Shown: positions 1-8,476, numbered from the stretch's first letter. The stretch: 10,767 bases of DNA from Prevotellaceae bacterium UBA7028 (GCA_002494215.1 DLBF01000113.1:1-10767); one strand, 5' to 3'. Notes: a model not told the origin generated them from the sequence alone. Made by a program: numbers and translations.

Positions 1-1032
1 TTCCTGAAGCCTGAGACGAAGATGGTCTGCATGGTAAAGGCTGATGCCTACGGAGCAGGAGCTGTGGAGGTGGCAAAGATACTGCAGGACCATAGGGTGG
101 ATTATCTGGCTGTTGCTGTGGCTGATGAGGGTGTGGCACTCCGTAATGCGGGTATCACCTCCAACATTATGATTATGAACCCCGAGATGAGCACTTTCAG
201 GACGCTCTTCCAATATAACCTGGAGCCCGAGGTTTATAGCTTCCGCCTGCTGGATGCCCTTATCCATGCTGCCAAGAAGGAGTGTATAACCAACTTCCCC
301 ATACATATTAAACTGGATACGGGCATGCACCGTATGGGTTTTGACCCCATAAAGGATATGCCTGTGCTGATAGAGCGTCTGAAGCAGCAGAACGCTGTTA
401 TCCCAAGGTCTGTCTTCTCACATTTCGTGGGAAGCGACTGCGACGACTTTGACAGCTTCTCTGCCAAGCAGTATGACTTGTTCCTGAAAGGTAGCGAACA
501 GCTGTGCAAAGCCTTCCCACATGGTATCCTGCGCCACATGTGCAATAGTGCAGGCATAGAGCATTTCCCTGAGCGCCAGATGGAGATGGTGCGACTGGGT
601 CTGGGCCTTTACGGAATCAATAGCCGTAACAACAAACTGATAAATAATGTATGTACCCTGCGTACTACCATCCTGCAGATACACGACGTGCCGGCAGGGG
701 ATAGTGTAGGCTATAGCCGTCGTACCTTCATGGAACGCGACAGCCGCATTGCCAGCATCCCCATAGGTTATGCCGACGGACTGGACCGACTCTTGGGCAG
801 AGGTAACGGCTATTGCCTTGTAAACGGACAGAAAGCCCGCTACGTGGGTAATATCTGTATGGACGTCTGTATGATTGATGTTACGGATATCCCTTGTCAG
901 GAGGGTGATTCCGTACTCATCTTCGGCGAGGAGCTTTCTCCGTCCGTCTTGGCGGATATCATAGACACGATTCCCTACGAGATTCTGACGGGTATCAGTC
1001 CCCGAGTTAAGCGAGTCTATTATCAGGAATAA
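1..1032 (+). CDS. alr: Alanine racemase, 5'-truncated by window edge (possibly the C-terminal half of a MurF-Alr fusion)
   Basis: This is a PLP-dependent racemase that interconverts L- and D-alanine for peptidoglycan in the cytoplasm. The frame is open from base 1 and ends at TAA 1030-1032, leaving 343 residues. The PLP-binding lysine is in VKADAYGAG (window residue 13, codon 37-39). Other family signatures follow in order: KLDTGMHRMGF (about 104-114), SHFVGSD, MVRLGLGLYG (about 196-205), the catalytic tyrosine in SVGYSRR (residue 238), PIGYADG, GNICMD and the C-terminal TGISPRVKRVY. In a stand-alone racemase the lysine lies near residue 39, so about 26 residues would be missing. In many Bacteroidetes, however, Alr is fused behind MurF, the UDP-MurNAc-tripeptide D-Ala-D-Ala ligase, and in that case several hundred residues lie outside the window. 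The sequence shown cannot decide between these. ATG 22 is internal and not the start. A hairpin terminator follows the stop codon. Confidence 0.95.
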   Translation, partial: FLKPETKMVCMVKADAYGAGAVEVAKILQDHRVDYLAVAVADEGVALRNAGITSNIMIMNPEMSTFRTLFQYNLEPEVYSFRLLDALIHAAKKECITNFPIHIKLDTGMHRMGFDPIKDMPVLIERLKQQNAVIPRSVFSHFVGSDCDDFDSFSAKQYDLFLKGSEQLCKAFPHGILRHMCNSAGIEHFPERQMEMVRLGLGLYGINSRNNKLINNVCTLRTTILQIHDVPAGDSVGYSRRTFMERDSRIASIPIGYADGLDRLLGRGNGYCLVNGQKARYVGNICMDVCMIDVTDIPCQEGDSVLIFGEELSPSVLADIIDTIPYEILTGISPRVKRVYYQE

Positions 1033-1045
1033 ACAAATAAATGAA

Positions 1046-1077
1046 AGAGGGAAGGATGCTGATGAATCCTTCCCTCT
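1046..1077. terminator. Hairpin terminator shared by two convergent genes
   Basis: A perfect 12-bp stem (1046-1057 AGAGGGAAGGAT pairing with 1066-1077 ATCCTTCCCTCT) encloses an 8-base loop. It lies 13 bp after the racemase stop and 21 bp after the minus-strand fasciclin gene stop. Only short T-rich stretches follow on either strand, so the U-tract is weak. Its placement at a convergent junction suggests it works in both directions. Confidence 0.75.
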
Positions 1078-1098
1078 CTCTTTGTCTATATTTATGTT

Positions 1099-3189
1099 TT
1101 ACCAGATATCCTCGGGTGTATTGGGGTTGTCGTAGATTTCCTTGGGGCACCACTCGATGTAGTCAAGGAACAGTTGCTTGTCTTTCTTGTCCTGCACACT
1201 CTTGAAACGCATGTAGTAAACCTTGTCGGCATCAATAGTTGTGCGGAGCAGGATACGACGGGTAGTCTTGGCCAATGAACGACCTGTCTGACTGGCACCG
1301 GGAACCTCGGTAAAGTACTCGGGGCCTTTCATGAAGCCATTGTTACGCATGCGCTTGTCAACCTCGGCGTTGTAGTCGTCGTCCTGACTATCCATCTCCC
1401 ATCTAAGCAAGGGGTCGGTACCTCCAAGAGCCATGTTCACAGGAATGCCAGCGGGGTAGAGGGCATCTTTGTTCTCGCCGAAATATACCTGGCAGATACC
1501 TCGCCAGGGACTCTCTGTTGAAACGCCCATTCTTATCTCGTAGGTTCCTGTCATGGGAACGGGAGGCAAGCGGAATGTTATGTCGTAGATACCCTCACAG
1601 AGAACTTCGTCTGCCTGGTAGTTAGGCCAATCCTGGTTAATACCGTTAAGCAGATAGAAGGTCATATCCTTTGTGTTGACGTTGATGTCGTTGAAGTATT
1701 GGTAAACCTCGTCGGGTGGGAATGAATAGCGCATGAAGTAGCTCATAACACGCATGTCGTTGGACATCATCTCGGGAGCGAAGTCCCAGAAGTCGTAACG
1801 CAGACGTGTACGCATCAGTTCTTGGCGGACGTGACTGTCATAGACCAGCACCTTGTCGATAGGATAGATGATGGAGTTCTGTAGCTTGACAAGCTTGGAA
1901 TCCACATCCGTTCTGATATAAAGACCTTCATTTTCCTCGGTGCAGGAGACCTCGTGATAGGTGCCGCGTCTGCTGTTATCCAGTACAGGGAAGCGGTTCA
2001 GATAGACGCCTTTGCTCTCAGCACTTTCCCACAGACGGAGCAAACGTCTTTTTCCCATGGTAACATAATGAGACCATACGGGGATTGTCGGGGTCTTGTT
2101 TCTGCCTTTGGGATTGAAGCCCTTCTCGTTATAATGCAGTACCAGCTTATCAACCGTCAGACGGCAGGGTAAGAGGTGATAGGTTACAAACTGATTAAGC
2201 AGGTTGTTTACGTCTTTGTAATTCTCGTCGTTTACGGCATCGGGATAGAAGCCCTTTGAGGCTACCCACTGGCGTACATCGTCGATGGTAATATCCTGCA
2301 GATCCTTCTTCAATGTTGCTGTCCAGAAGTCATCTGTCTCGGCAAAAAGGGTAAAGCCGTATTTACGGCGTGGCTGTGGCTGGACGTATGTTCCGATGTT
2401 GTTCCACCAACTCTCGGTAATGGCTCCGATCTTAACCAGTTTTTCATACTCATAGTCCTTTACGGCAGAAAGGGTGTCGGTAAGCCCGCACGCTTCTATC
2501 AACTTGGCCATCACATAGTATCCGCAATCCGGCTGTGAGGCATAAAGGTGCATGGTACTACCCAATGTCTCGTTGGTAGGATTGATGGTATAGCCCAACT
2601 CGTGGATATAGCCGTTCAGACATTCTATATCTCTGTTGGTACGCGAAACGGGACAGATTCCATCTATCAGACAGGAATCGGGGTCGTTGCGGTCGTACAT
2701 GGCGCTGATCTTACAGTCTGCCATGGTGTTGAGGGAGAACTCCTCGTTGTTGTCGGGGAACTCGCTAACGCTGAATGTCTTTCGGTCTGCATCTTTACCG
2801 TCCAAAAGACTGTTCATGACAATGACATAGCGGATGGAGTCGAGCAAGCGCTCGTTGGGGAAAGCGTCCCAACTGGGCTCTGGGATGATGCCCTTGATGC
2901 ACAAACTGTCCAGATACAATTGGATGGCATCATTGGTAGGAGCAAAGCAGGTGTAGGCTCCGTATGCCGTCATTAGCTGATAAACAGAGGTTTCGGAAAT
3001 TTCGCTGACTTTCTGCTCCTTCAGCAAACGCACGTATTCGCTGAACTGTTGGTGCTCGGAAAGATAGCCGGCAATGGTTCGTTCCTTGAATACATAGCGT
3101 GCCGAGCTGTCAATTGTCTCGGTACAACTGGTGGCAAGAATCATGCCCGTTAAAAGGATGGAAATCAGGTTAAATACTTTAAATTTCAT
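1099..3189 (-). CDS. Fasciclin (FAS1) domain lipoprotein, surface or outer-membrane
   Basis: This 696-aa protein starts with a lipoprotein signal peptide: Lys-containing n-region, hydrophobic ILLTGMILAT, then lipobox ATSC with the lipidated cysteine at 22. Two FAS1-like regions follow. The first (about 34-200) contains YTCFAPTNDAI, the FAS1 signature, and closes with LNGYIHELGY. The second (about 208-450) is more divergent (GFTLFAETDDF) and closes with NSIIYPIDKVLVYD. The last 245 residues are not FAS1 and look like a beta-rich region, with an aromatic, acidic end (LFLDYIEW to PEDIW). FAS1 domains generally mediate adhesion or ligand binding. In Bacteroidetes, similar lipoproteins often accompany SusC/SusD-type loci, but none is visible here. 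ATG 3189 is supported by the signal peptide, an A-rich leader (AACAACAACAAT) and a -7 promoter box 23 bp upstream. The gene lies 52 bp after the CotH-like gene on the same strand, so a functional link is likely. The ligand is unknown. Confidence 0.85.
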   Translation of the reverse strand: MKFKVFNLISILLTGMILATSCTETIDSSARYVFKERTIAGYLSEHQQFSEYVRLLKEQKVSEISETSVYQLMTAYGAYTCFAPTNDAIQLYLDSLCIKGIIPEPSWDAFPNERLLDSIRYVIVMNSLLDGKDADRKTFSVSEFPDNNEEFSLNTMADCKISAMYDRNDPDSCLIDGICPVSRTNRDIECLNGYIHELGYTINPTNETLGSTMHLYASQPDCGYYVMAKLIEACGLTDTLSAVKDYEYEKLVKIGAITESWWNNIGTYVQPQPRRKYGFTLFAETDDFWTATLKKDLQDITIDDVRQWVASKGFYPDAVNDENYKDVNNLLNQFVTYHLLPCRLTVDKLVLHYNEKGFNPKGRNKTPTIPVWSHYVTMGKRRLLRLWESAESKGVYLNRFPVLDNSRRGTYHEVSCTEENEGLYIRTDVDSKLVKLQNSIIYPIDKVLVYDSHVRQELMRTRLRYDFWDFAPEMMSNDMRVMSYFMRYSFPPDEVYQYFNDINVNTKDMTFYLLNGINQDWPNYQADEVLCEGIYDITFRLPPVPMTGTYEIRMGVSTESPWRGICQVYFGENKDALYPAGIPVNMALGGTDPLLRWEMDSQDDDYNAEVDKRMRNNGFMKGPEYFTEVPGASQTGRSLAKTTRRILLRTTIDADKVYYMRFKSVQDKKDKQLFLDYIEWCPKEIYDNPNTPEDIW

Positions 3190-3212
3190 TATTGTTGTTG
3201 TTAATTTGGTTG

Positions 3213-3220
3213 CAAAAGTA
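3213..3220 (-). promoter_or_regulatory. Bacteroidetes-type -7 promoter box for the fasciclin lipoprotein gene
   Basis: The minus strand reads TACTTTTG, an exact match to TAnnTTTG, 23 bp before ATG 3189. This predicts a short, A-rich leader of about 16-18 nt. No clear TTTG -33 element is present at the usual distance; a 12-bp palindrome occupies that position. The lipoprotein gene can therefore probably be transcribed apart from the large gene upstream. Confidence 0.55.
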
Positions 3221-3233
3221 CAAATAATTTTAA

Positions 3234-3245
3234 ATAGTATACTAT
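3234..3245. repeat. Perfect 12-bp palindrome ATAGTATACTAT, possible operator
   Basis: ATAGTATACTAT is its own reverse complement. It overlaps the stop codon of the CotH-like gene (3242-3244) and lies 13-24 bp upstream of the TACTTTTG box of the fasciclin gene, roughly where a -33 element would be. Binding by a dimeric regulator is possible. A chance AT-rich palindrome is also possible. Confidence 0.35.
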
Positions 3246-6200
3246 CTTTTCATTATTTTCTTTACGATTGTTGTCCCATTATTATAGTGGAGCTTGCAAA
3301 TACATATCCCACGGAATGGGGCGGACAGCCTTTGGCCATTCAAACTAAAGTATTCTGTGCTGATAATCTGGTTTGCAATATCAGGCGCAAATTTCTGTAT
3401 GTTGTCAATGATTTCTTGTTCCTGTGTGTTTCGGCTTCCTTCTTCGTTGTAATACAGGTCATCAAGGGCGAAACTATCATAGGTACTAAGGATATTGCTC
3501 TTGTCGATGGTGGGTATGTTCATCAGGAATGTATTGTTGCCGCCATCGGGATAACGACCGTATGACTGCTGACTGCCTTGCAGGTTATAGCACAAGGCAT
3601 CTGTCCAGCTGCCGTCCTCGGCCTGAATGATTACCACACCTCCGTCTGTGTTTGCCAGTTTGAAGGGGGCGTGCAACTGGCTTCTCTGTTCTCTTTTGGA
3701 AGCCCAAATAATTTTGGTGCCGTGCGCAGGAACAATGGTAGATATTCTGTCGCTGCCCGTAATCTGGTATTTGGCGGGTTTGCTGGCATCATCGCTCAGG
3801 TACATTCCTGCTATGTCTATGTCCTCGTCGGTGCTGTTGTAGAGCTCTATCCAGTCGTCACGTTTGACATGTTCGTTCACATAGATACCATTGTTAGCAC
3901 TTACCTCGTTGATGCGGATAGGGGAGGCACCTGATGCGACATACCGCTCTGTTTCTGTGATAGGCTCAAAAAGGGCTGTGTATTGTCCGTCCTCATCTTC
4001 CGAGAGGGTCAGTTGGTTGCTTGTTTCTACCACAACAGGTTTGTTGCTGTACCTTTGCAGGTCGGCTTCCCAGTATATATCTGTAGAACCAGATACGTTG
4101 TTGTGAACCTCAACGGCTATTACGTTGCGTCCTTTCTTGAAGTATGAGGGAGAGATACTGATGGAACCTCTGTCTGGATTGCCGTTGGCATAAGTTGTGG
4201 CATACGTACTGTACTGGATCTCTCCTTCCGGCATTAGGTGGCGATATACTTCTGCGCCGTTTACATATACCACAAAGCCGTCGTCAGCAATATAGTTAAG
4301 GGTGAAGGTGTCATCGTTGGCAGGGGTGTCTGGAAGCTGGAATTCTTTCCTGAAATAATAGGTAATGTATTTGTTGGCAGCGTCATCACCGAAGCTTATG
4401 ATTGTCTGGTAGTCGCGAGTCCCTCCTGTATAATAGCCAAGAGGCGCATTTCCCTGTTTCCATCCGGATGTGCTATAATTAAATGCCTTCCAGTTCTTGC
4501 TATTCAGCTGACCTTGGTCATAATATGTCCAAACATCTTTTGAGGGGAATACACATTGTTGGCTTGCCCCTATGCAGGCCCAGCCCTTGAATGTGTATCC
4601 TGCCGGTGCTGAGGCAGTGAGAGTGACGGGGGCAAAGAGGGTGCCGTTGAAATTGTTGCCGGGTACGGGCAGATTGTCCAGCATGAGGGAAGCCTGAGGG
4701 ATGTTGGCACTAAAGCTGACGTTCATGCCCGAGCCTAACTGGTAGCTGTCGCGCAAGGCATTGATGCGAGCCTGCCTGCTCTGTTCGCTGGTCATGTTGC
4801 CGATTTGCTCATTATACGATGTCCAAGGCTGTTTGCCCTCCATTGCCAGAGCGGGTTCAACTAACTGACAGATACTGTCTGCTATGCTGTAGCACCTTTC
4901 GGGGGTGAAGACGCTTCCGCCCAGCAGGCAGTAGGCGTTCACAAACTGGCGCTGGAACTGCGGATTCTTCTTCATGCCGTTGTAGATCTGCAACAGCTCG
5001 TTTCCGTTGTTGTTATTGATGAGGCTCACGCCGTTGCTGTTGCTCCATCCCCAATCCTGATCGTGCAGCGTCAGGTGGAACTTGCCGTCGGGTAGGGAAC
5101 GGTAGCCCTTTACATTGTTATTGTTGCATATCCAGTCGGAACAGCCTATGTACGAGATGGCAGCAAAGAAGTTGATGACCTCGTCCATATCCGCCAACTG
5201 GCGCAGTTTCTCATAGGCGTCATCTTCGTCTGCCCTCCTGCTCAGGCTGAGCCATTCGTTGAAGGCATCCTTTGTGCCTGCCTTTTGGAAGTAGCCGTTG
5301 CTATATTCGAAGGCATCCATCTCGTCATCATCGTAGCCGTAGTTGGCTGTTCCGTTGTAACGGTTGTTAGGCTCGCGCAGATTGAGCTGAGCTATGTACT
5401 CACCGTTGAAGAACACATGCACGGGTTGATAGTCCTGTGCATCGATATGGAATCCGTTGCTGATAAGTATCTGCTGTGTGATGGCATCCCTTACACGTCC
5501 GTGAGCCTGTGAGTTGTTGTCGTTACCACCATTACGGATCTGTAGCTGCTTGTATTTGTTGTAAGGCTTGTATCTAAAGAAGGGGTAGTCGAAGCTGGTG
5601 GTGCCTTCGTAGATTTTGGTTGCTTTCAACTTGAAGGATGATGGAGCATAGTGACGGCTCCATCCACCGCTGATAACAAACTCTGCCTCTTGGTTGATAA
5701 CCATCTTGCCGTCTGGTGTGATGTACTCGAAGTTCACGGGACGCTCCCAATCCATGTTGATGTTCGACTTGCCATGATTCCTTCCGCTCACACCGTTTGT
5801 GCCGTCAACGTACACGCCAATGGTGTCGTCATATAGATTATCGGGATCTGTGGTGATGGCAATAACGGGCAGGTAGTATTCTCTGTCTTGATAGATGTAT
5901 GAACGGGTGATAACCTGACTGGGCAGATAACCGTCTTGGAAGAGTCGCAGTCGCAGGCAAGTGGTCTCTGTAATATGGAACACTCCATCCTGACTCTCTG
6001 TTCCGTTCTGTAGGGTAGGGGTTGTGCCGTCTGTGGTGTAACGAAGGCTCTCGCCTGCAGGGATGGTAACCCTTACGTCAAACGGGGCGGTGAACAGGCG
6101 GGAGTCTGTATCCACTTCGGGAGCATTCAAGCGGTAGTCGGCAAAGGTGCTCTCGTTGTTGGCAGCTTCGGGAGTCGGGTCGCCGTTATAGTTCCATTCA

Positions 6201-8272
6201 TCATCAGATAGGCCTTTCTTCGCCCAAGAACAACGTGCAATAGCTGGGGGATAGCTTATGGTTAGGAAGGGTGTGCGTCCGTCTTCGCTTAGGAAGATTT
6301 GTCCGCCTTCCGTGTCCAACTTGAAGGGTATCTGTTTGTTTGCCTTGTCGCCGAACTCTCCGTCTGCTGCATTGTGGTCGAAGAAGAGGCAGCGGTAGCC
6401 GTGTGGCTCCACTATTCCAACGTCTGGCAGGATGAATTTCTTCAGGTCGTTGGCATCATCGCTGATATACAGATAACGCAGGGATATGCGTTTGTCCGAC
6501 TTGTTATACAGTTCCACCCATCCACCATAGTTCCAAGAGTGGTCGATGGTCTGGTCTATATTGGCAACGTTCACCTCGGTAGCTATCAGCGAGGCGGGAA
6601 TGTCCACGCCAATATCACCTTCGTCGTAGGCATTCTCCACAATGCTCATGCCGCAGTCATAGAACTTTCCGCCCCAGTTCTGCTGGATGTAAGTGGCAAT
6701 CACATTTTTACCAACATGCAGGTATTTGGCAGGAATCTCTATCTTGACAGGATTCTTGCCATCGGTCCATCCCTGCTGACTGTCTATCAGATGACTGTTC
6801 ACATAGATGGTGTAGGAATCATCATGGCATACATTTATATAATAGGCGGTTGAGTTCTTGACCTCATCCAGTTGGAAGTCGCGTCTGATCCAGAAGTTGG
6901 TGTTATCCCCACCTGGCCAAACAGTCTTTACCTCCGACACGTACCCCCAGTTGCCGATTGGCATCTCGGCCTCAGCCCACATACTGTCATCGAAGTCGGC
7001 ATCCGTCCAGCTCGTGGTCTCTACGCGCCCCTCAATCTTCATGTCCTTGATGCGCTGGTGCGTTTGTTCGTCCCTATAATAACAATAGTTATAATATGAT
7101 GTTCCTATCCACAACTCCTGCTGGCTTGTTTCGTCATAGAGACTGATGGCAGAAAGACGTATGTTGGTATTGTCTTCCTCTGTGCTGATGGACAGGGCCA
7201 ACTTCATGTCCTGGATGTCGGCACCTTGGATTCCGCTTTCCTCAATCTGCTGTTCCTTGTTTGCTTCTAATGCATAGACATTAAAGAAGAAATCGTTATC
7301 GTCATCCTCGTTCTCTGAAAGACTAAGGATGATGTCTGCAGTTCCCTTATCAACGGATAGGGTAGCCTTGAACCTGTAGGTGTGGTCTTCTTGGATGGTG
7401 ATAGGGGTCTTGAATTGCACGCGCCCATTATAAGCATCTGATACCGGAGTGGGCATACTTATCAGGTATATATCACCTGGTTGTGCCTCGTAAAGTTTGC
7501 TCCATCCGTGTATGTCGCTTTCTACGTTGGAGTTGTTGCCGGCATATCCGCCTTCCGAGTTAAAGAGCAGCTTTGCCGTCCAGGTCTTATTATATCCCAT
7601 GGGCAGGTTGCCAATGTTGCCTGTGGTGGGGGTGGCATAAAGACCGCAATCGGCAAAGGCGCCACCATAGTTGTTATGCACATGCATGGCAATGATGTTC
7701 TCTGTGCCGTCAGTCTTCAGCAAAGCTTTCTGCTCAGGAGTTAGCTGTATGAATTCGCTCTCGTCCCATCCTGTGTCTGTTCCTCTTACCAGAGTTCCGT
7801 TAATATAGAAATGGCTTTCACCGTCATCATGTCCGCACGCCAGATATATTTCCTTGGGTAGCTCTCCGTTCAGAGTAAACGAGCGGCGAATGTAGATGTC
7901 TGCCACATTCATATCTACGCACCACTGGTATGATCTCAGTCCTTTGTAGAATTCTGCTGAAGCGAAGGGTGCCTTCTGTGTATTCCATTCGAAGTCCCCG
8001 TTCGTAGGATTGTACATGGGGTGGAACCATTCCCTTCCTCGTGCATCTACAGGAGGGGTTCCCAGGCATTCCCGCTCTTCGCCCCAATTAATCCGTTCGT
8101 CAAAGTTAATGGTATAAGTCAAGCCTTCCCAGTCTGCATTGCTATAATAGGTGGAAGGCAGAAGTTCTATGCTTGCACCAACACCCTCAATCCCAATGGC
8201 TTGTGCGGATATGTATGTTGTCGCCATTAGTGAAATGGTGAGTAATACTTTGAAGATATGATTCTTTCCCAC
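3242..8272 (-). CDS. Secreted multidomain CotH kinase-like protein with lamin-tail domains and type IX sorting tail
   Basis: With GTG 8272 as start the product is 1676 aa. Rough residue positions: signal peptide 1-25 (hydrophobic run ending ISAQA); beta-sandwich, galactose-binding-like module 43-213; CBM4/9-like region 228-383; a second galactose-binding-like module 424-545; lamin-tail domain 561-705 (GGWVELYNKSD); chitobiase C-terminal-like domain 715-793 (LRYTTDGTTPT); CotH kinase-like core 800-1173; a third galactose-binding-like module 1245-1408; a second lamin-tail domain 1449-1588 (RDDWIELYNST); type IX-like sorting domain 1635-1676 (EYFSLNGQRL). CotH hallmarks are LQIRNGGNDNN, VFFNGEYIAQLNLRE and LTLHDQDWGWS (Asp 1071 and 1073). 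CotH proteins of spore-formers are atypical kinases acting on coat proteins; activity here is inferred only. The in-frame TTG at 8323 is rejected as start because it lies inside the TAAATTTG promoter box. GTG 8272 has the A-rich leader and gives a correct signal peptide. The fasciclin lipoprotein gene follows 52 bp downstream. Confidence 0.88.
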   Translation of the reverse strand: MGKNHIFKVLLTISLMATTYISAQAIGIEGVGASIELLPSTYYSNADWEGLTYTINFDERINWGEERECLGTPPVDARGREWFHPMYNPTNGDFEWNTQKAPFASAEFYKGLRSYQWCVDMNVADIYIRRSFTLNGELPKEIYLACGHDDGESHFYINGTLVRGTDTGWDESEFIQLTPEQKALLKTDGTENIIAMHVHNNYGGAFADCGLYATPTTGNIGNLPMGYNKTWTAKLLFNSEGGYAGNNSNVESDIHGWSKLYEAQPGDIYLISMPTPVSDAYNGRVQFKTPITIQEDHTYRFKATLSVDKGTADIILSLSENEDDDNDFFFNVYALEANKEQQIEESGIQGADIQDMKLALSISTEEDNTNIRLSAISLYDETSQQELWIGTSYYNYCYYRDEQTHQRIKDMKIEGRVETTSWTDADFDDSMWAEAEMPIGNWGYVSEVKTVWPGGDNTNFWIRRDFQLDEVKNSTAYYINVCHDDSYTIYVNSHLIDSQQGWTDGKNPVKIEIPAKYLHVGKNVIATYIQQNWGGKFYDCGMSIVENAYDEGDIGVDIPASLIATEVNVANIDQTIDHSWNYGGWVELYNKSDKRISLRYLYISDDANDLKKFILPDVGIVEPHGYRCLFFDHNAADGEFGDKANKQIPFKLDTEGGQIFLSEDGRTPFLTISYPPAIARCSWAKKGLSDDEWNYNGDPTPEAANNESTFADYRLNAPEVDTDSRLFTAPFDVRVTIPAGESLRYTTDGTTPTLQNGTESQDGVFHITETTCLRLRLFQDGYLPSQVITRSYIYQDREYYLPVIAITTDPDNLYDDTIGVYVDGTNGVSGRNHGKSNINMDWERPVNFEYITPDGKMVINQEAEFVISGGWSRHYAPSSFKLKATKIYEGTTSFDYPFFRYKPYNKYKQLQIRNGGNDNNSQAHGRVRDAITQQILISNGFHIDAQDYQPVHVFFNGEYIAQLNLREPNNRYNGTANYGYDDDEMDAFEYSNGYFQKAGTKDAFNEWLSLSRRADEDDAYEKLRQLADMDEVINFFAAISYIGCSDWICNNNNVKGYRSLPDGKFHLTLHDQDWGWSNSNGVSLINNNNGNELLQIYNGMKKNPQFQRQFVNAYCLLGGSVFTPERCYSIADSICQLVEPALAMEGKQPWTSYNEQIGNMTSEQSRQARINALRDSYQLGSGMNVSFSANIPQASLMLDNLPVPGNNFNGTLFAPVTLTASAPAGYTFKGWACIGASQQCVFPSKDVWTYYDQGQLNSKNWKAFNYSTSGWKQGNAPLGYYTGGTRDYQTIISFGDDAANKYITYYFRKEFQLPDTPANDDTFTLNYIADDGFVVYVNGAEVYRHLMPEGEIQYSTYATTYANGNPDRGSISISPSYFKKGRNVIAVEVHNNVSGSTDIYWEADLQRYSNKPVVVETSNQLTLSEDEDGQYTALFEPITETERYVASGASPIRINEVSANNGIYVNEHVKRDDWIELYNSTDEDIDIAGMYLSDDASKPAKYQITGSDRISTIVPAHGTKIIWASKREQRSQLHAPFKLANTDGGVVIIQAEDGSWTDALCYNLQGSQQSYGRYPDGGNNTFLMNIPTIDKSNILSTYDSFALDDLYYNEEGSRNTQEQEIIDNIQKFAPDIANQIISTEYFSLNGQRLSAPFRGICICKLHYNNGTTIVKKIMKR

Positions 8273-8320
8273 GGTTGTTATTTTAGTTGGCAAATGGCTA
8301 ATATTATCTTTAGGCGAGTG

Positions 8321-8353
8321 CAAATTTACGAAATTTCGCAGAAAAGATGCAAA
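8321..8353 (-). promoter_or_regulatory. Bacteroidetes-type promoter (-33 and -7) for the CotH-like gene
   Basis: The minus strand reads TAAATTTG at 8321-8328, an exact TAnnTTTG -7 box. A TTTG lies at 8350-8353, 21 bp farther upstream, within the spacing usual for the -33 element. Transcription should start about 5-8 bp downstream of the -7 box, giving a leader of roughly 40-45 nt before GTG 8272. This rules out translation from the TTG at 8323. Confidence 0.65.
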
Positions 8354-8459
8354 AAAAGGTCATTAAATTATGTTATTGTAACCTGTATTAAGTTCCATTG
8401 TTTGCCGAGAACCACTTATTTTTCTTCCATGTAATAGGGCGTGTTCCCCATAAAATGCG

Positions 8460-8467
8460 TATCTTTG
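8460..8467 (+). promoter_or_regulatory. Bacteroidetes-type -7 box for the small HExxH membrane protein gene
   Basis: TATCTTTG matches TAnnTTTG exactly and ends only 9 bp before ATG 8477. No convincing -33 TTTG is seen 19-21 bp upstream. If used, the transcript would begin within a few bases of the start codon, so the message would be nearly leaderless. It faces away from the CotH-gene promoter in the same 204-bp intergenic region. Confidence 0.5.
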
Positions 8468-8476
8468 TGACTTGAT

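Noticed and set aside
2548..2976. Plus-strand open frame of 142 codons opposite the fasciclin gene
   Set aside because: It is antisense to a well-supported lipoprotein, has no promoter or recognisable domain, and its composition follows the reverse complement of the real gene.
6299..6853. Plus-strand open frame of 184 codons opposite the CotH-like gene
   Set aside because: It lies wholly inside the lamin-tail and sandwich region of the opposite strand and shows no start signal or known motif.
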